Assembly: GCA_012656075.1 (NCBI GenBank)
Contig: JAAKBF010000089.1
Location: 62,001-126,000, forward strand
Source of the DNA: Phytophthora hibernalis
Taxonomy: Eukaryota > Oomycota > Peronosporomycetes > Peronosporales > Peronosporaceae
Direction of reading: 5' to 3'
DNA length: 64,000 bases
The number at the start of each line of letters is the position of its first letter. Within the stretch, counting starts at the first letter, position 1. Of this stretch, positions 10,359 through 21,689 are shown one piece after another. The notes below the pieces were generated by a model that ran no database searches, was not told where the DNA came from, and worked only from the letters and a program-made list of their open reading frames with translations. Made by a program: the position numbers and the translations under genes.

Positions 10359-11005
10359 TAAGCTTGGAAATGAGACAATTGTTGGCTGCAATATAACGTA
10401 CTTACATGAAAGTAGCGCTGAAGAAAAAACGTAACTTACATTCACATTTTTATCAAAAAATATGCGTTTGAAAGGGCGGCGCTTGCGCTTTACAAACAAC
10501 GTCTCAAATTAACGATCTGAGCAAAAATTAATCTGCGGCGTCCATTTTACGAACAGACCCAAAATCGCGCACTAAAGTGGGAAGTTACGTTAGCCGCAGA
10601 CTGGGTGACGCTCCACTTTGACCGATTCCTCACAGATCTAAGCTCCAGCCACAGTCTTAACCCCCAGGATCATCTGAAGCGCACATAGGTCCTGCTTAGC
10701 TTCATTCAAAATGTTGCTCTCCGCGAAGATGAAATGCGTTGTAGAGAAGTGCAAAGCACAGAACAAGCTACCACATTAGATGAAGTTAGAGCGCTGTCCG
10801 AATAGAAAATCGATCGTTTTTGCGTCTGCCATTTTTCTGCTAAAGAAAAACAAGGTCAATAATAAATCGCTGGGATGTCCAAGTTTTCGCCGACTTAAAC
10901 CTATCTAAGTTCATATTGAATTTGGTAGGTTGTTTCCCTTGCACATCCATTCCGCACGCGCGCGCAACACCGTCGACGCGGACACTCCAAGACGAACGCG
11001 TTGCC
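10359..11005. other. Intergenic region between the IF3 gene and the Harbinger element
   Basis: This contains the upstream region of the IF3 gene (10359-10560), a dispersed repeat (10585-10800, listed separately) and the probable left end of the PIF/Harbinger element (somewhere in 10830-10920). I did not find a clear matching inverted repeat and target duplication for that element. A weak candidate is 'gctaaagaaaaacaagg' at about 10841 against the complement of 14020-14038. Confidence 0.4.
10585..10800 (+). repeat. Dispersed repeat, copy 1 (partner at 43610-43835)
   Basis: The stretch from 'ccgcagactgg' through 'gtccaccacattagatgaagtt' matches 43610-43835 over about 200 bp with small indels. 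It includes an ATG (10710) that opens MLLSAKMKCVVEKCK and soon stops. The two copies are on the same strand, 33 kb apart. It could be the leader and first codons of a duplicated gene or the end of an unrecognised mobile element. Confidence 0.8.
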
Positions 11006-12379
11006 ATGTCCAGGCCAAAGCGCAGCAACCCAGCTTCAAGTGCAGATGCCTCTCCAGCTACACAAGACCGAGTGACGATCCATGGAGAGGAAATATATCC
11101 AGGCTTGTGGTCTCAAGACTCCGGCATCAGACACGATGAAAGCGGAGAGAGCGCAGCAGATTCGGAGTTATCGTCGAGCACGGACGCTCCGGCTCCGCCA
11201 GCAAAGAAGGCTAGAGCCTCCATTACTCAAGCAAGGGCGAAAACTTCCAAAAGAAGGCTGTTCCCAGGAAGAAGGCTGCACTGAACCAGAAAGCAAAGAA
11301 GGCTGCCCCCAAAAGAAGACCTCATCAAAAAAGAACGCCCGTTCCAAGCCATCCAAGAGGACGAAGAGCTCCCTACCACCAATGCGCTGGACAATTGCAT
11401 TGACGGCACTAGCGCTCGAGACTTGCTTTAAGAACCCGCGCATCTTTGAAGAAGTTTGCAGTCACAACGGCGGACACGAAACTTATGCGTGCAAAGTGGG
11501 TGGCCACAGTGCATACGTTCTTGGAGCCAGTGTTGATTGAGAAGGCTTGGGGTGAAGGAGAGACACCTCGCGAGGTGCGTGTCGATCAGTTCAAGAACAA
11601 GCTGAACGCTGTTCGCACCGGGTATCGAGCGAAGCGTACCCGTCTAGTCGCAACTGGAAACCAAGCGCTCGATGCTTCTTCAGGGCCGGAAGACGAAGAA
11701 GGAGACCGCTGATACGCGGAGATGCCACGCAATTTCTTTTTACGTTCTTCTGAGGACTATGAAGAAAACATTTACGAAAATTTGACATGCGATCCCATGG
11801 ATGTGGATCCAAAGTATCGTGCTGCTCTTGGCCAAGAGCTTAGCGCCTTGTGGCCGTTGCTGTGTGAAATCTTCTCGGGAAACCCTTGATGGAGAGCCAA
11901 TTATCGAGTCTGGTACATCGCGTGAATTAACTGAAGTCGACGATGGCAAAGATGATGATAGCGTTGACGAGAGTCGTGCTGGCTCTGACGATGAATGTTC
12001 AGATACATCAAGCCAGGCGCGTTCCGAAGCCAAGTCCAACGCCAAAGCTCAGTCACGTACAGGAAGAATGTCTTTGAATCGACCAGTTGATATGATAGCC
12101 GACTCGCTTCAAGCTGGATTTGGTTCGATCGAGCGTATTTTAACGGTTCGACAGGCTCCGGGTTTAGGAACCCGATCAGGAGGAGACATGAATCAGCTAG
12201 TCGCTAAGTTGACATCGCCAATTGAGGCCACAAATGCAAGCCAGGCTGCATTTATTGAGATGCAGCGCGATGTTGACCAGTCGCTGCGTCAGAGCATGGA
12301 GAAACTTCAGCAGATGTCAGCATCCGCTGTTGAAATATTTGCAAAGATGAAAGAGCAGATATGCGGTGTCAACCTCTGA
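11006..12379 (+). pseudogene. Myb/SANT-like accessory gene of a PIF/Harbinger transposon, frameshifted
   Basis: PIF/Harbinger elements carry a DNA-binding accessory gene besides the transposase. The protein here starts MSRPKRSNPASSADASP (11006), with a Ser/Lys-rich basic stretch. A trihelix/Myb-like core follows: RWTIALTALALE at about 11380, then WVATVHTFLEPVLIEKAWG and VRVDQFKNKLNAVRTGYRA at 11490-11640. The C-terminal part (about 11890-12379) is acidic, then has helical segments ending KLQQMSASAVEIFAKMKEQI. At least two frame changes are needed (about 11250-11450 and 11710-11800). It faces the transposase gene tail to tail, the usual arrangement of the two genes. The assignment rests on the W-x-L core and context, so the exact fold is uncertain. 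Confidence 0.65.
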
Positions 12380-12547
12380 TGGAATGCAATGCCAAGTGGC
12401 TAGGGTGTAGCCATTTATGACTACAGGACCCCTTCAAGTTTTATTCGTTATCGTAGTGGTAAAATCGTTCCATGTAGGCGTTCCGCTTCGCCTCTCCCAA
12501 GTTAATCCCATCTTCCGTTCGTTCCCAATGGCGATCAAATGCGTTCA

Positions 12548-13959
12548 TCACTTGTCTTGCCTTTTTCGCGATTCCTCGTCGCGATTCCACTCGAACTCTT
12601 CTTTGTCACCAATTTCGACGAGCAGGTTGTGCAGTACAGCTGCGGCACATATCATCCGAGCGTTCGTACTGTGAGCATGCCGGTCGGTCACGCCGTGCAG
12701 AACTTTAAAGCGTCCTTTAAGTTTCCCGAAAATACACTCAACGAGTATGCGGGTTGACGAAATGTGAAAATTGAAGCTGTTCAAAGTTGAAAACGTCAGT
12801 CAGCAAGTATCGGTATTGCAGTCCGAATTCGACTTACCAACGCTGCTTTCTAGACAAACGTATTCCACGTCGTTCGTCAAACGGACCCATGAGAAATGGC
12901 CAGATCTTGAATCCAGCGTCGGGCAACCAGTTGATTCCAGGAGGGCACAAGCATCTCGCGCGGGGCCCTAGCACCTCGGATTGGTTCCACATGGATTGAT
13001 CTGAGTTGCTACCGGAAAACACTCCTAAATAGCGAAATTTTCCACGGAAGTTGATAGCAGCCAAGCAATTGTAGGAAGGTTTTTCATTCTTGTCGTAGAT
13101 CCCTTAATCGCAAGATAAAAACAAAACGTTAGTGTACAACTTGCAGAAACTCACAGCAGCGTACCATGTGATTGCGCGGGCGTCGTGTTTGGATGATAGT
13201 ACCGTCGAACACGTACGCAACATCAGGGAAATCACTTCCACGTTGAACAAAACCTTCTACCAAGTCTTCCCAATCATTTACTGCTGTCGGAGCCGGAAAA
13301 TAGATGACGTCTTGCATCATGTCGTACAGGAGATCTTCTAGACGCTTGATGTAAACACCAGCAACTGTTCTTCAAATTCCTAGTTGCGCAGCAGCTCCTC
13401 CAATTCCGTCGCCGTCAATTCCACAGCCGTTGCCGTAGTACGTCAACAAAGCAGCGAGTCCGAAATCGAAATGGTACTGTGTGTTTTGTCCAGGAAAGCC
13501 ATACTTGCGACAGTACAATGGCTCTAATAGGAGGACCAGCGCGTCAAACGAATCCGGGCTGCAGCGCAGTGTCTTTTTGTATGCTGTCGGAGAGCGCTGA
13601 GCCTTCAGAGTAGCGAAGAAGTCAGTCCTAACCACGATTTTTTCTGGATGGGCCCGCGAATTGATCTCCCATCCAGTTGTCCTAGACACACAATCAGCAG
13701 GATGTTCAGGAAGCACAAGACTAGAATCTCTTCCTCTGCCCAATCACAGTTGCATTCGTCTATCAACATCATCCGCACTAGCTATAACGAGTAACTGTAG
13801 CACTACGTCAAGCTGGTAGACATACCGCTGTCGACGTCCATGGGCCGTGCACCATCTGCGGCGCTTGGCGCTAGCTGCGCGCCAGCTTCCATGCTTGCGA
13901 GCTCGTCCATTTCCGCACACTCCTCGCTCTTCAATGCCAAATAATCCGTCTCGACCCAA
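12548..13959 (-). pseudogene. PIF/Harbinger DDE transposase, broken
   Basis: Reading leftwards from 13959, an N-terminal region (RVRT-like basic stretch, then KTLRCSPDSFDALVLLLEPL) precedes the DDE_Tnp_4-type core. Visible core motifs are DVAYVFDGTIIQTRRP (first acidic residue, about 13200), VFSGSNSDQSMWN and LPDAGFKIWPFL (second, about 12925), and ISSTRILVECIFGKLKGRF (third, about 12740). The pieces are in different frames. Between 13145 and about 13090 the donor-like GTGAGT and acceptor-like TTAAG suggest a small intron joining HMVRC to YDKNEKPSYN; other breaks (about 13340 and 12800) look like frameshifts. It converges on the Myb-like gene. The LTR element at 14052 was inserted just beyond its 5' side. 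Confidence 0.85.
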
Positions 13960-14047
13960 AAGAAAGAGGTGTCGTGCCTATTTCTTTTACCGCATTATAA
14001 CGAGGTGTTTATGGCATCCTGTTTTTCTTAGCGCCACGGTCATTTGA

Positions 14048-14051
14048 TATT
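14048..14051. repeat. Target-site duplication, left (TATT)
   Basis: TATT directly precedes the 5' LTR and is repeated at 28053-28056 directly after the 3' LTR. An extra A on the outside would allow reading it as 5 bp, but 4 bp agrees with the TCGG duplication of the element at 28899-35929. Confidence 0.85.
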
Positions 14052-15003
14052 TGTGGTGTAGGGAAATCCAGATTTTGGGTAGCCCTACACTAGGCATGCC
14101 TAAGCTAGACCAAGTGGATACATCGCACTCAACAGGGAACGGACTTAAGCAGGAACCGCACTTAGCCGGACTCAGCGAAGGACGGACTCAGCGATGGACG
14201 GCTCGGCGATAATCGACTCGGCGAAAGTTGGACTCGGCGAAAGTTGGACTCGGCGGAAGTCGACTTGGCGAGAATGCCTGAAGGTATAAATCAGGATCTG
14301 GGCGAAGAGTCGCCGTGAGGTAGGTACACAGCTCGACACCAAGGGACGGAGCGGAGCGAAGAGTCGCAGGGAGATCTGTAACGACTCCATTTCATTAGAT
14401 ATTTGTATAGGACCGATAAAAGAACATAGGGAAGAACCCGAAGGGGCTCTCCAAAGACATAGAGATAACAATCAGAGCAGAATCTTCTAAGTCCAAGAAC
14501 AGCGTACACTTTTCCGGTAAGTCCCTGCGTGGGATGGATTATGTCTGCCGTCGTTCCCGAGAGGCATAGCTTGTAGGGGAGCCGTCTGGTAGCGCCAAGA
14601 GATCAAGGTCGGCCCGGGGTGGGCACTTCTCGCTACCAAGCGAAGACAAGTCTCGTCGATTCGACGAGCCGGTGGGGCTACACAACCCAGGACACCGTTA
14701 CCTTCTAGCTGGGCGTAATCTGCGCCTGGTAACCTGTAAACGCGCTCGCGCGCTGCCGTCCATCCTTTGGTGGAGGGCACAGGGTTTTGCACGGAGACTG
14801 CCCCGCTCAGGCGAGTCTCTGGAGAGTTTGGTGCTTAGTACTTGTTGGGAAGAACACTCAACTGAACCCCGGCTGGGGCGAACCGCAAAGAGAACCGACA
14901 GAAACCCTGCGCAAGCCCTACATCGCCGACCTGACTCGGCGAATTGTTGTGCTGTTGCGTGGAAGCCGAACTAACGACGTTTTCTGTGAATCACAACACC
15001 ACA
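14052..15003 (+). repeat. 5' LTR, family A
   Basis: Begins TGTGGTGTAGGGAAATCC and ends CACAACACCACA. The U3 part holds repeated GACTCRGCGA units (14170-14270). It is 952 bp, shorter than the 3' LTR because it lacks most of the AAGTGGATACATCGCC units present there. Confidence 0.95.
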
Positions 15004-15005
15004 AC

Positions 15006-15022
15006 TGGTGCCGCGACCCGGG
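15006..15022 (+). other. Primer-binding site
   Basis: TGGTGCCGCGACCCGGG begins two bases after the 5' LTR and would pair with a tRNA ending CCCGGGTCGCGGCACCA. The same 17 bases are found, inverted, next to the 5' LTR of the family B element (35022-35038). The tRNA species was not identified. Confidence 0.88.
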
Positions 15023-15090
15023 TTTCAGGGGTGTGCTTTGTTTTCGCAGGTACCAAATACAACCAAGTTAAGAGCAACAAGTGAGAGAAG

Positions 15091-17397
15091 ATGGTCAAGG
15101 GATCGCCAAATTTGAGCGACGCAAGCCCGGCGACAGCCGGAGGATCGCTGCTCGATGAGTCGAACTCGGCGAGAGCCAGCATTACCGCCGCGGACGCGGT
15201 GGTCGCGCTCCGTCCAGTTCGACGACTTCGACGATAACGAAGACCATGGAAGCGAGGAGGAGGATGAAGAAGAGAAAGATGATGATGAAGGGACGGAGTA
15301 CGACGACGTGAAGAGAGTCGTCTATCTCCGTGAAGAAGTCGACGAGTTGTCGCTGCAGGTAACCCGCATGGGAGCTCCTCGGCCAGTCGAGCGGAGCCTC
15401 GCAGCGGAACTCGGCGAGGACGATGACGACGAACAAGATGTGGCTCCGGGTGACCAACCGCCGCTTGTTGCCAAGGCGACAAAGAATGTCGAAACACTGA
15501 AGGCGAACCGAGTCCTGGCCCGACTCGTCGAAAAATGAAGACCAACAGTCGGTGGATCAACATGTTCGCTCCAATGTACATGTGTCAAGCGAAGTGGGCT
15601 CAACTCAGCGAGGAACTGGGCCAATCCGTCAATAGCCAAACGATGGACCAACTCGTCGAGGATACGGTGATATTACTCCGAGCGATGGGATACCGGTGAG
15701 GCAATAAGCCTTCGAAACCAGCGCTGACATCTTGGAGTGTGCACGCGGTTGGCGTCGAGCTGATGAGATGGAAGCGCAAGTTGAAAGACTTGTTCGGGAT
15801 GCAAGGTGGACCAAAGGGACAATTACCCAAGGCTCGCCGATCTGAAGAACTCGACGAGACCAAAGCGGCTCCACCACAACCGTACGTCACTGAGCCGTAC
15901 GCTTTCCCGAGCCGAGTGAAGACCCAGCGAAAGTTCCGTTGCCGAAGACACCCGAGACAAAGCGTGGTGTATTCCGGAGCACTGAGGGGACACCGTATTT
16001 CGCCGACTCGCACCTGCAAACTCCGAAGAAGGCCAGCGATCCGCCAGCTCGACGCCCGATGGCAGATTTCATCACTGCTGAAGAAGCCGCCGAGCTCCGT
16101 CGCCTGATCCGATCGGACGCCGCAGCACTTGCAGCCCCTGGAGGGGATGATCAACTCAGCGATGAAGACGATTACCCTGGGCACCGCGATGTCGATGAGT
16201 CGCCTCATGACCACATCCGCCAGCTCAGCTTCGACGGGGCTGAAAGCGACCGAGGACAAGTCTTGGAAATCAGGACGCATGCGCCGCTTGAGAAGATCAC
16301 GACCTTTGACGGGAAGCGCTATCGGTCGGAAGATGCGTTACAATGGATCAAACGCTTCATCTACGAGATGAAGGGACGTGCAAACGGCAAGATGAGTGGT
16401 GTGAACCATTCTCGCTGAGTCTGGGCAAGGCAGCTAAGGGTGGTTCCGACAGCTTCCCAAGAAGACTCAGCGAAAGTGGAATCTTCTCAGCGAAGCTTTC
16501 CTGGACTACTACTGCTCGCAATTCGACCAGTCGGCGCGAGCCCGCTACTACTCAGCGAGACGCAGGGAGAATGAACATGTCTGCGACTTCTTGCTGCGAC
16601 TGAATGGCTACGCGCGAACCGCCCACATCCAGTACGAGAAGGGTGGAGCTGACGCCGCCGACCACGTCGAACATTTCCTGCTTAATTGCGGAGACGACGA
16701 CATCATGGATCTGCTGTACCCACAACGACTCAGCGATATTACGAAGGTCGAGAAGGTGATCAACCAGCGTTTACTCGGCGCGAAGCGCAAGAAACAACGC
16801 GATCGTCTGAGCACAAGTCGCAGTAAGGACGCCAAACGGGCTGAGAAGAAGGGAGAACAAAATCGCCGAGTCGACTCCAAGAAACAGCAGGACGAACGTC
16901 GTGGTCGACAGGGTGAAGACAGCAGTCGCCGAGTTACGCTAGCAGATGCGTCGATCGACGACCTGTGGGCAGCACTCGACACTCGCCGAGCTACGGCAAA
17001 CACCGACCTCTACGACTCGTCGAATGGAGAAAGCGACGCGAGCGAAGTTCTCAACCAAGACTCTGAAGAAGACTCGGACTACATCGATGCCGGTAATACG
17101 ACCGGAGACTCCAACCGATATCAGCAGAACTCGTCGAATCCCAAAGGACAAGCTAATCGCCGAGACGGGTCCCGAGAGCGGAAGACATACGGTCCGTGTG
17201 GAGCTTGCGGAGCAGCAGGTCACGATGCACACTTCTGTCGCCGACGCTGCAAGTTCTGCAAGCAAGTGCACGAAGTAGGCCAGTGCGAACTCTTCCGACG
17301 CTTCGAGAAACTCGCCAAGTTCGTTAAGACGTCAGTCGACAAGTCCATTGTCCCGGACGATCTTCAGGACATCTACTCGTCGAGCCATTTAAACTAG
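15091..17397 (+). pseudogene. Family A gag polyprotein
   Basis: The ATG at 15091 opens MVKGSPNLSDASPATAGG. An acidic region (15235-15310) and MKTNSRWINMFAPMY follow (about 15535), then an in-frame TGA (15697-15699), a Pro-rich linker, the Retrotrans_gag domain (ALQWIKRFIYEMKG at 16339) with the second half at 16591 (LNGYARTAHIQYEKGG), a Lys/Arg-rich stretch, and a zinc knuckle with CGACGAAGHDAHFC followed by CKFCKQVHEVGQC at about 17200-17290. Gag forms the particle and binds element RNA. Frame changes occur near 15220, 15536, 15930 and 16390-16590. The TGA after MGYR is also present in the copy at 1-1480, in the same frame as the downstream sequence. Confidence 0.92.
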
Positions 17398-18823
17398 TGG
17401 GCTCGCCAACCATGACTGGGTTGGACAACAACGGGCTGCCACAGTCAGCAGAACCAGCAGTCGAAGCGAACTACGTGTTTGCTTTTGTTGGGGAAGCGGA
17501 ACGGCCCGACGAGTGGAGTGAGAATGAGAGTGATGAAGAGAGCGGACGAGCGGATGTGGACGAGAATAGTGGGCTCGGCGAGTCGAATGAAGACGAAGAC
17601 CGAGCGATTGGAAGTATGGATGGAACTCAGCGACCGATGATTTCGATAGGTCAAGCCAAGAGATGGAAGTTGCTCCCTGGTGAGCGACTGGGATGGTGGT
17701 CATCGAGGAAATTCGATCGCCGAGTGAGAATGAGAGCTCTAGTGATGGGAGCTGTGAATGATGAGCGGACAAAAATCTTGTTGGATACCGGAGCGAACGT
17801 GTCGGCTGTGACCGAAGCATTCGCTAGGAAGTTGCGACTGAAGCGACTCACCAACAACGACATGAAGATCGATGTCCAAGGAATCGCCAAGTCAAAGGTG
17901 GCGACCACCTCTCGCGCAATCGTTAAAGTTACGCTGGGGTGGGAAGTGGTTTACGAATTCGAGGTGTGGATCATGCCTCATCATGCTGGAGTCGACCTGA
18001 TCTTGGGTACCGACTTCATGATACCAGCCGGTATCAGGCTGGACTTGTACAATTCAATGGCAAAACTGCCCGATGAAGTCGTGGTGCCACTAATCAAGTC
18101 GTCGAGAGATGTTGACGACACAGAGTACGGTCGTGAAGTGATCGGAGGCCCACGGGAGACATTGGACATTATGGGGAGAGAAATCGCCCAGTTCAAGTTG
18201 AGACGGCGACATCCCAGCGAATCGACGCATGAGCTGTGGGTTCGCCAATTGCAAGGGTGATTCCAACAGTCGAGCACAACGCTGCAGGACGAGCCGTGCG
18301 GGTGTTGCTGACGAACATCACCGCGAGCCTGACGTGGTGTCCAGCCCACTTCCCGGTGGTTCTATGGATGCCCCACGGAGTACTGCCGCGGGATGATGGT
18401 TATGTGCGGGTGAACTCAGCGAAATATCGCGACTGGCAAGTGCTTGCCTACGAGGGCGCTCTCGACAACCGACTCCTAAGGAAAGAGCAACGGCTATATA
18501 TGGAATGGCTTAGCCGACAGCCTCCCGCTGTCGAAAGGCCACAGTACAAGACGCCGACGGCTATAAAACCGAGACCCGTCCAACCAGAGGAAGACAACGC
18601 TCGTGAATCGCTAGAAGTCGACGAGCTCGACGAAGATCCGACAGGTGTATCTAACTCAGCGAGCGGAGAAATACCTCAGAGTGAGGCCATGGAGGGAGAC
18701 CCGCCGAAACCTGACAACTCAACCATTTCGGAAGCCAAAACTGTCGATCCTCTAATCGACATAACGGAAAAGGAAAGGAGTGAGGGCAGCAGCCGCCATT
18801 GGATCAGCAAGACTCGGCGATAG
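17397..18823 (+). pseudogene. Family A pol: aspartic protease and linker
   Basis: This ORF begins at the end of gag (17397) with an acidic N-terminus. The retropepsin core is ILLDTGANVSAV (about 17770) with the later flap/second strand GVDLILGTDFMIP (about 17990). The protease cleaves the polyprotein. After the frame ends at 18260 a linker continues in the overlapping frame to 18823 (SAKYRDWQVLAYEGALDN), homologous to sequence in the family B elements at 32838-33113 and 62924-63106. The catalytic D-T-G is intact. Confidence 0.9.
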
Positions 18824-19126
18824 CCACTGTCCAAAGCGAAGGACATCAGAAAAGATGTTCCACCAAAATGGACAGGGGTGACCAGTGGGACCCCGGCGAA
18901 CAACAGCCAGACCGACATACTCCTGGGCTGAAGCCAGGACTCGTCGAATCGGGAGAATTGGAGATATCAGATACTCCATTGAGCCCAAATCAACCGAAGA
19001 CCTTCGGTTGCGGTTTCTCGCGGCCGCCGAAGAACTCGAGATGTACCTCTCGACGGCTGACGTCGTCCTCGAAGACGAGTTTGAACACTTGTCGAGCGAT
19101 GAGATTACGCTCATGAGCTCGCCTTC

Positions 19127-20320
19127 TTGCCTGACCTGACGGAATCGTTATCAACGAAGCTAGACTACGAAGGCGACAACGTTATATCTCCAGCGCACGA
19201 TGTCCGACAGCAACAGAAGCTCGTCGAAACCTTGAAACGGCATGAAAATATCATGATCTCGAGTGGAAATGCGCTCCCACCACCGGCATACGGTGTGGTC
19301 TGCGATATCGACGTCCAAGGGCACGAACCCATCAAGCAAAGAGCTCGGCGAGTGCCACTGAAGAACTTGAGCAAACTCTATGAGCTTTTGAAAGCATTGC
19401 TTCAGGCAGGGCTCGTGTCATTTTCGAAGAGCCCTTGGGCCTCGCCAATCGTGATTGTCATGAAAAAGAACGGTGTCGACATTAGGCTTTGCATCGACTA
19501 CAAGCTGGTAAACGCAATTACGGTCAGCATGGAATACGCAATGCCGCTGGTCGACGACTTGCTGACGGAACTCGAGAGCTACTTCTGGTTCTGTTCCCAG
19601 CCACTACTGGTTCTGGGCCGTAAGAGACTCGACGAGCTCGCGAAATTCATGGGTGCATTTTTGCCCAAACGGCATGCGTAACCACTCAAGTGCCGAGCAC
19701 AAAAAAGCCCAATTTCGCGACTCATCGACATCATTGGGGCCTGTGCACTAGCAGTGTTGGGGGAACATTCGCCAGAAGAGCTCGCGAGGCGGCAGCAAGT
19801 CGTCGAAAGCGACGACCATCCCGGCTAACGCAAGGGGCCGATTCGATGAGTCTAAGCACCAAATTTGAAGCCGACTACCGATCTCTCGATGAGTCTGACC
19901 CGCTGCAAGAGCTCATCAACAGCCCTGAGAATGACATGTTCAGTACGGGTGAACCAGACGAGTCACAGTTAATTCCGGTCTTTGGTCGACGGTCGTTTGT
20001 CGACGATATTTGCTTTGGCGGTGCAACATTCGACGAGTGCCTCAACACGCTCGACCGGTTGCTACACCGATTCGCCGAGTGCAGAATCAGTGTGAGCTTC
20101 ACCAAAAGCATATTTGTCCAGCCGATGGTCGACTTCTTGTCTCACAAAGTGACGGCCGACGGAATTGCCGCGGATCCCAAGAAGCTGGCTGCGATCGCTG
20201 AGCTTCCATTCCCGTCATCGAAAAAGGGATGCAGGCATTCCTTGGCGCACTCAATTACTACAGCCGGTTCATCCAAAACCTGGCGTTGTATGGAGCAGTG
20301 CTTTATCAGCTGAAGGAAGA
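19127..20320 (+). pseudogene. Family A pol: reverse transcriptase
   Basis: The fingers and palm motifs SPWASPIVIVMKKNG and IRLCIDYKLVNAIT (19430-19520) are clear. The region that should encode motif B is scrambled between 19600 and 19690, with stops and frame changes. The catalytic motif is SFVDDICFGG at about 19995, preceded by an unusually long segment of roughly 90 residues (including STKFEADYRSLDESD and NSPENDMFSTGEPD) where other Ty3/gypsy enzymes have about 15. Downstream come CRISVSFTKSIF and FLSHKVTADGI, then the tether LPFPSSKKG. The enzyme copies element RNA into DNA. This copy cannot encode one continuous protein. Confidence 0.92.
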
Positions 20321-20760
20321 TGACTTCGGCAGTGGAAGCGACTTATCGACCGCCAGAGCTTCATTCGCTGAGCTAACGCGGAAGGTGACAGAAGCGCCTA
20401 TTCTAAGGCATTTCGACTCAGCGAAAGACGTCCATGTCATGGTCTTTGCCAATGACTGGGCGTTGAGTAGCACCCTGATGCAGATGCATGATGGGAAACT
20501 GCACCCAGTCCGTTTCTGTGGCAGAGTGCTAAAGAAAGCGAGGCCAACTACCACCCAGCCGAGCGTGAAGTGCTTGCGTTGCTTCAATTGCTGAAGATAT
20601 GCTATACGCTGGTGGCGGGCAAGACAATCCATGTCTACACCCGGTTCTCCACGTTAGAGTGGGTGTTCTCGTCGAAGACATTGTACGGGCGACCAGTGAG
20701 CTTCGCCGTCCTGCTCTCACCTTACCACTTGAAAATTAAACGGGTGCGAGAGCGGGATAT
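20229..20760 (+). pseudogene. Family A pol: first RNase H domain
   Basis: MQAFLGALNYYSRFIQNLALYG connects reverse transcriptase to RNase H and is typical of Ty3/gypsy. The RNase H core includes DVHVMVFANDWALSSTLMQ, HPVRFCGRVL and, after a frame change near 20540, LLQLLKICYTLVAG. One catalytic acidic residue is replaced or displaced (VMVFAND), as often in elements that carry a second RNase H. Confidence 0.85.
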
Positions 20761-21670
20761 CGAATTCGCTCAGCTGCTGCAAGCCTCTATCACTCCACAC
20801 ATTGGACTCGACGAGTCGTTAGCACACATTGCACCACCATCTAAGAACTCGGCGAGTGTCCGCCTGGACCCAGAATTGCTATATGCGCACGTACCACACG
20901 ACTTTGAGGGATACGTCCTGTCATTCGACGGGTCGGCGAAGACGGAGAAGTATGGCGGCTATGGTAGTTGCTCGTGGATCTTGTGGCGGTTGCCGATGTG
21001 GGACATTGTGATCGCTGCGAGTGCTCACCTTTTGGAAACTACGGTCAATATCGCCGAGTACTCCGGAATGAATAACGGCGTAATCGCGGCCCTTGACCGG
21101 GGCATCATTGACCTTATCGTAGTCGGCGATTCCAGGCTCGCAATCCAGCAATCCATGGGGGTGATCGCATGCAGGAAGGAGACGTTGCAAATCCAGTTGG
21201 CGCGCCACAAGGAACTCGTCGATCGCCTCAACTCAGTACGTTACCTCCATGTAGTCCGATGCTACAACTCAGCGGTGGATACGTTAGCCACGGAAGCTCT
21301 AGAAGCGAAAGCTGAGCGGGTCGTTCTTAGCGGTGACCGCAAAGCTGAGCTAAAGACGTTGAACCGGATACAAGAAAAGCTGTACGTCGAGGAAAGCCCG
21401 ACGAAGGAAGCAGAAGAAGGCCCTCCTAAAGTCTCAGCGATTACTCGAAGTCAAACTCAACCAGTTCGCCGAGTTCGATTCGCCGAAGACGAAGAACAAG
21501 ACCCAGCGAGCGAACCGGCACCCGACGTGCCAGTAGAGTCCGATTCGCCGAGTCTACCCGACAATGATAGCCCAGTCGACGAGTTCGAAATGGAGTACCA
21601 CCCCAGAAGCTCAGCGAGTAGTAGAGCAGGGCGAAGCTTGCTCAGAACGTCAGGAACTGCCAAGTGCTGA
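20740..21670 (+). pseudogene. Family A pol: second RNase H-like domain and acidic tail
   Basis: After the linker ERDIEFAQLLQASITPH comes GYVLSFDGSAKTEKYGGYG (about 20910), then NIAEYSGMNNGVIAALDRG (21046-21100), VVGDSRLAIQQSMGV (about 21120) and VRCYNSAVDTLATEA (about 21255). The D, E, D and final D positions of an RNase H fold are all present. A second, archaeal-type RNase H after a first degenerate one has been described in some LTR elements including oomycete ones. The C-terminal 120 residues are Pro/Ser/acidic (SDSPSLPDNDSPVDEF) and lead towards integrase. Confidence 0.88.
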
Positions 21671-21689
21671 AGACGTCAACCCTCTAGTG

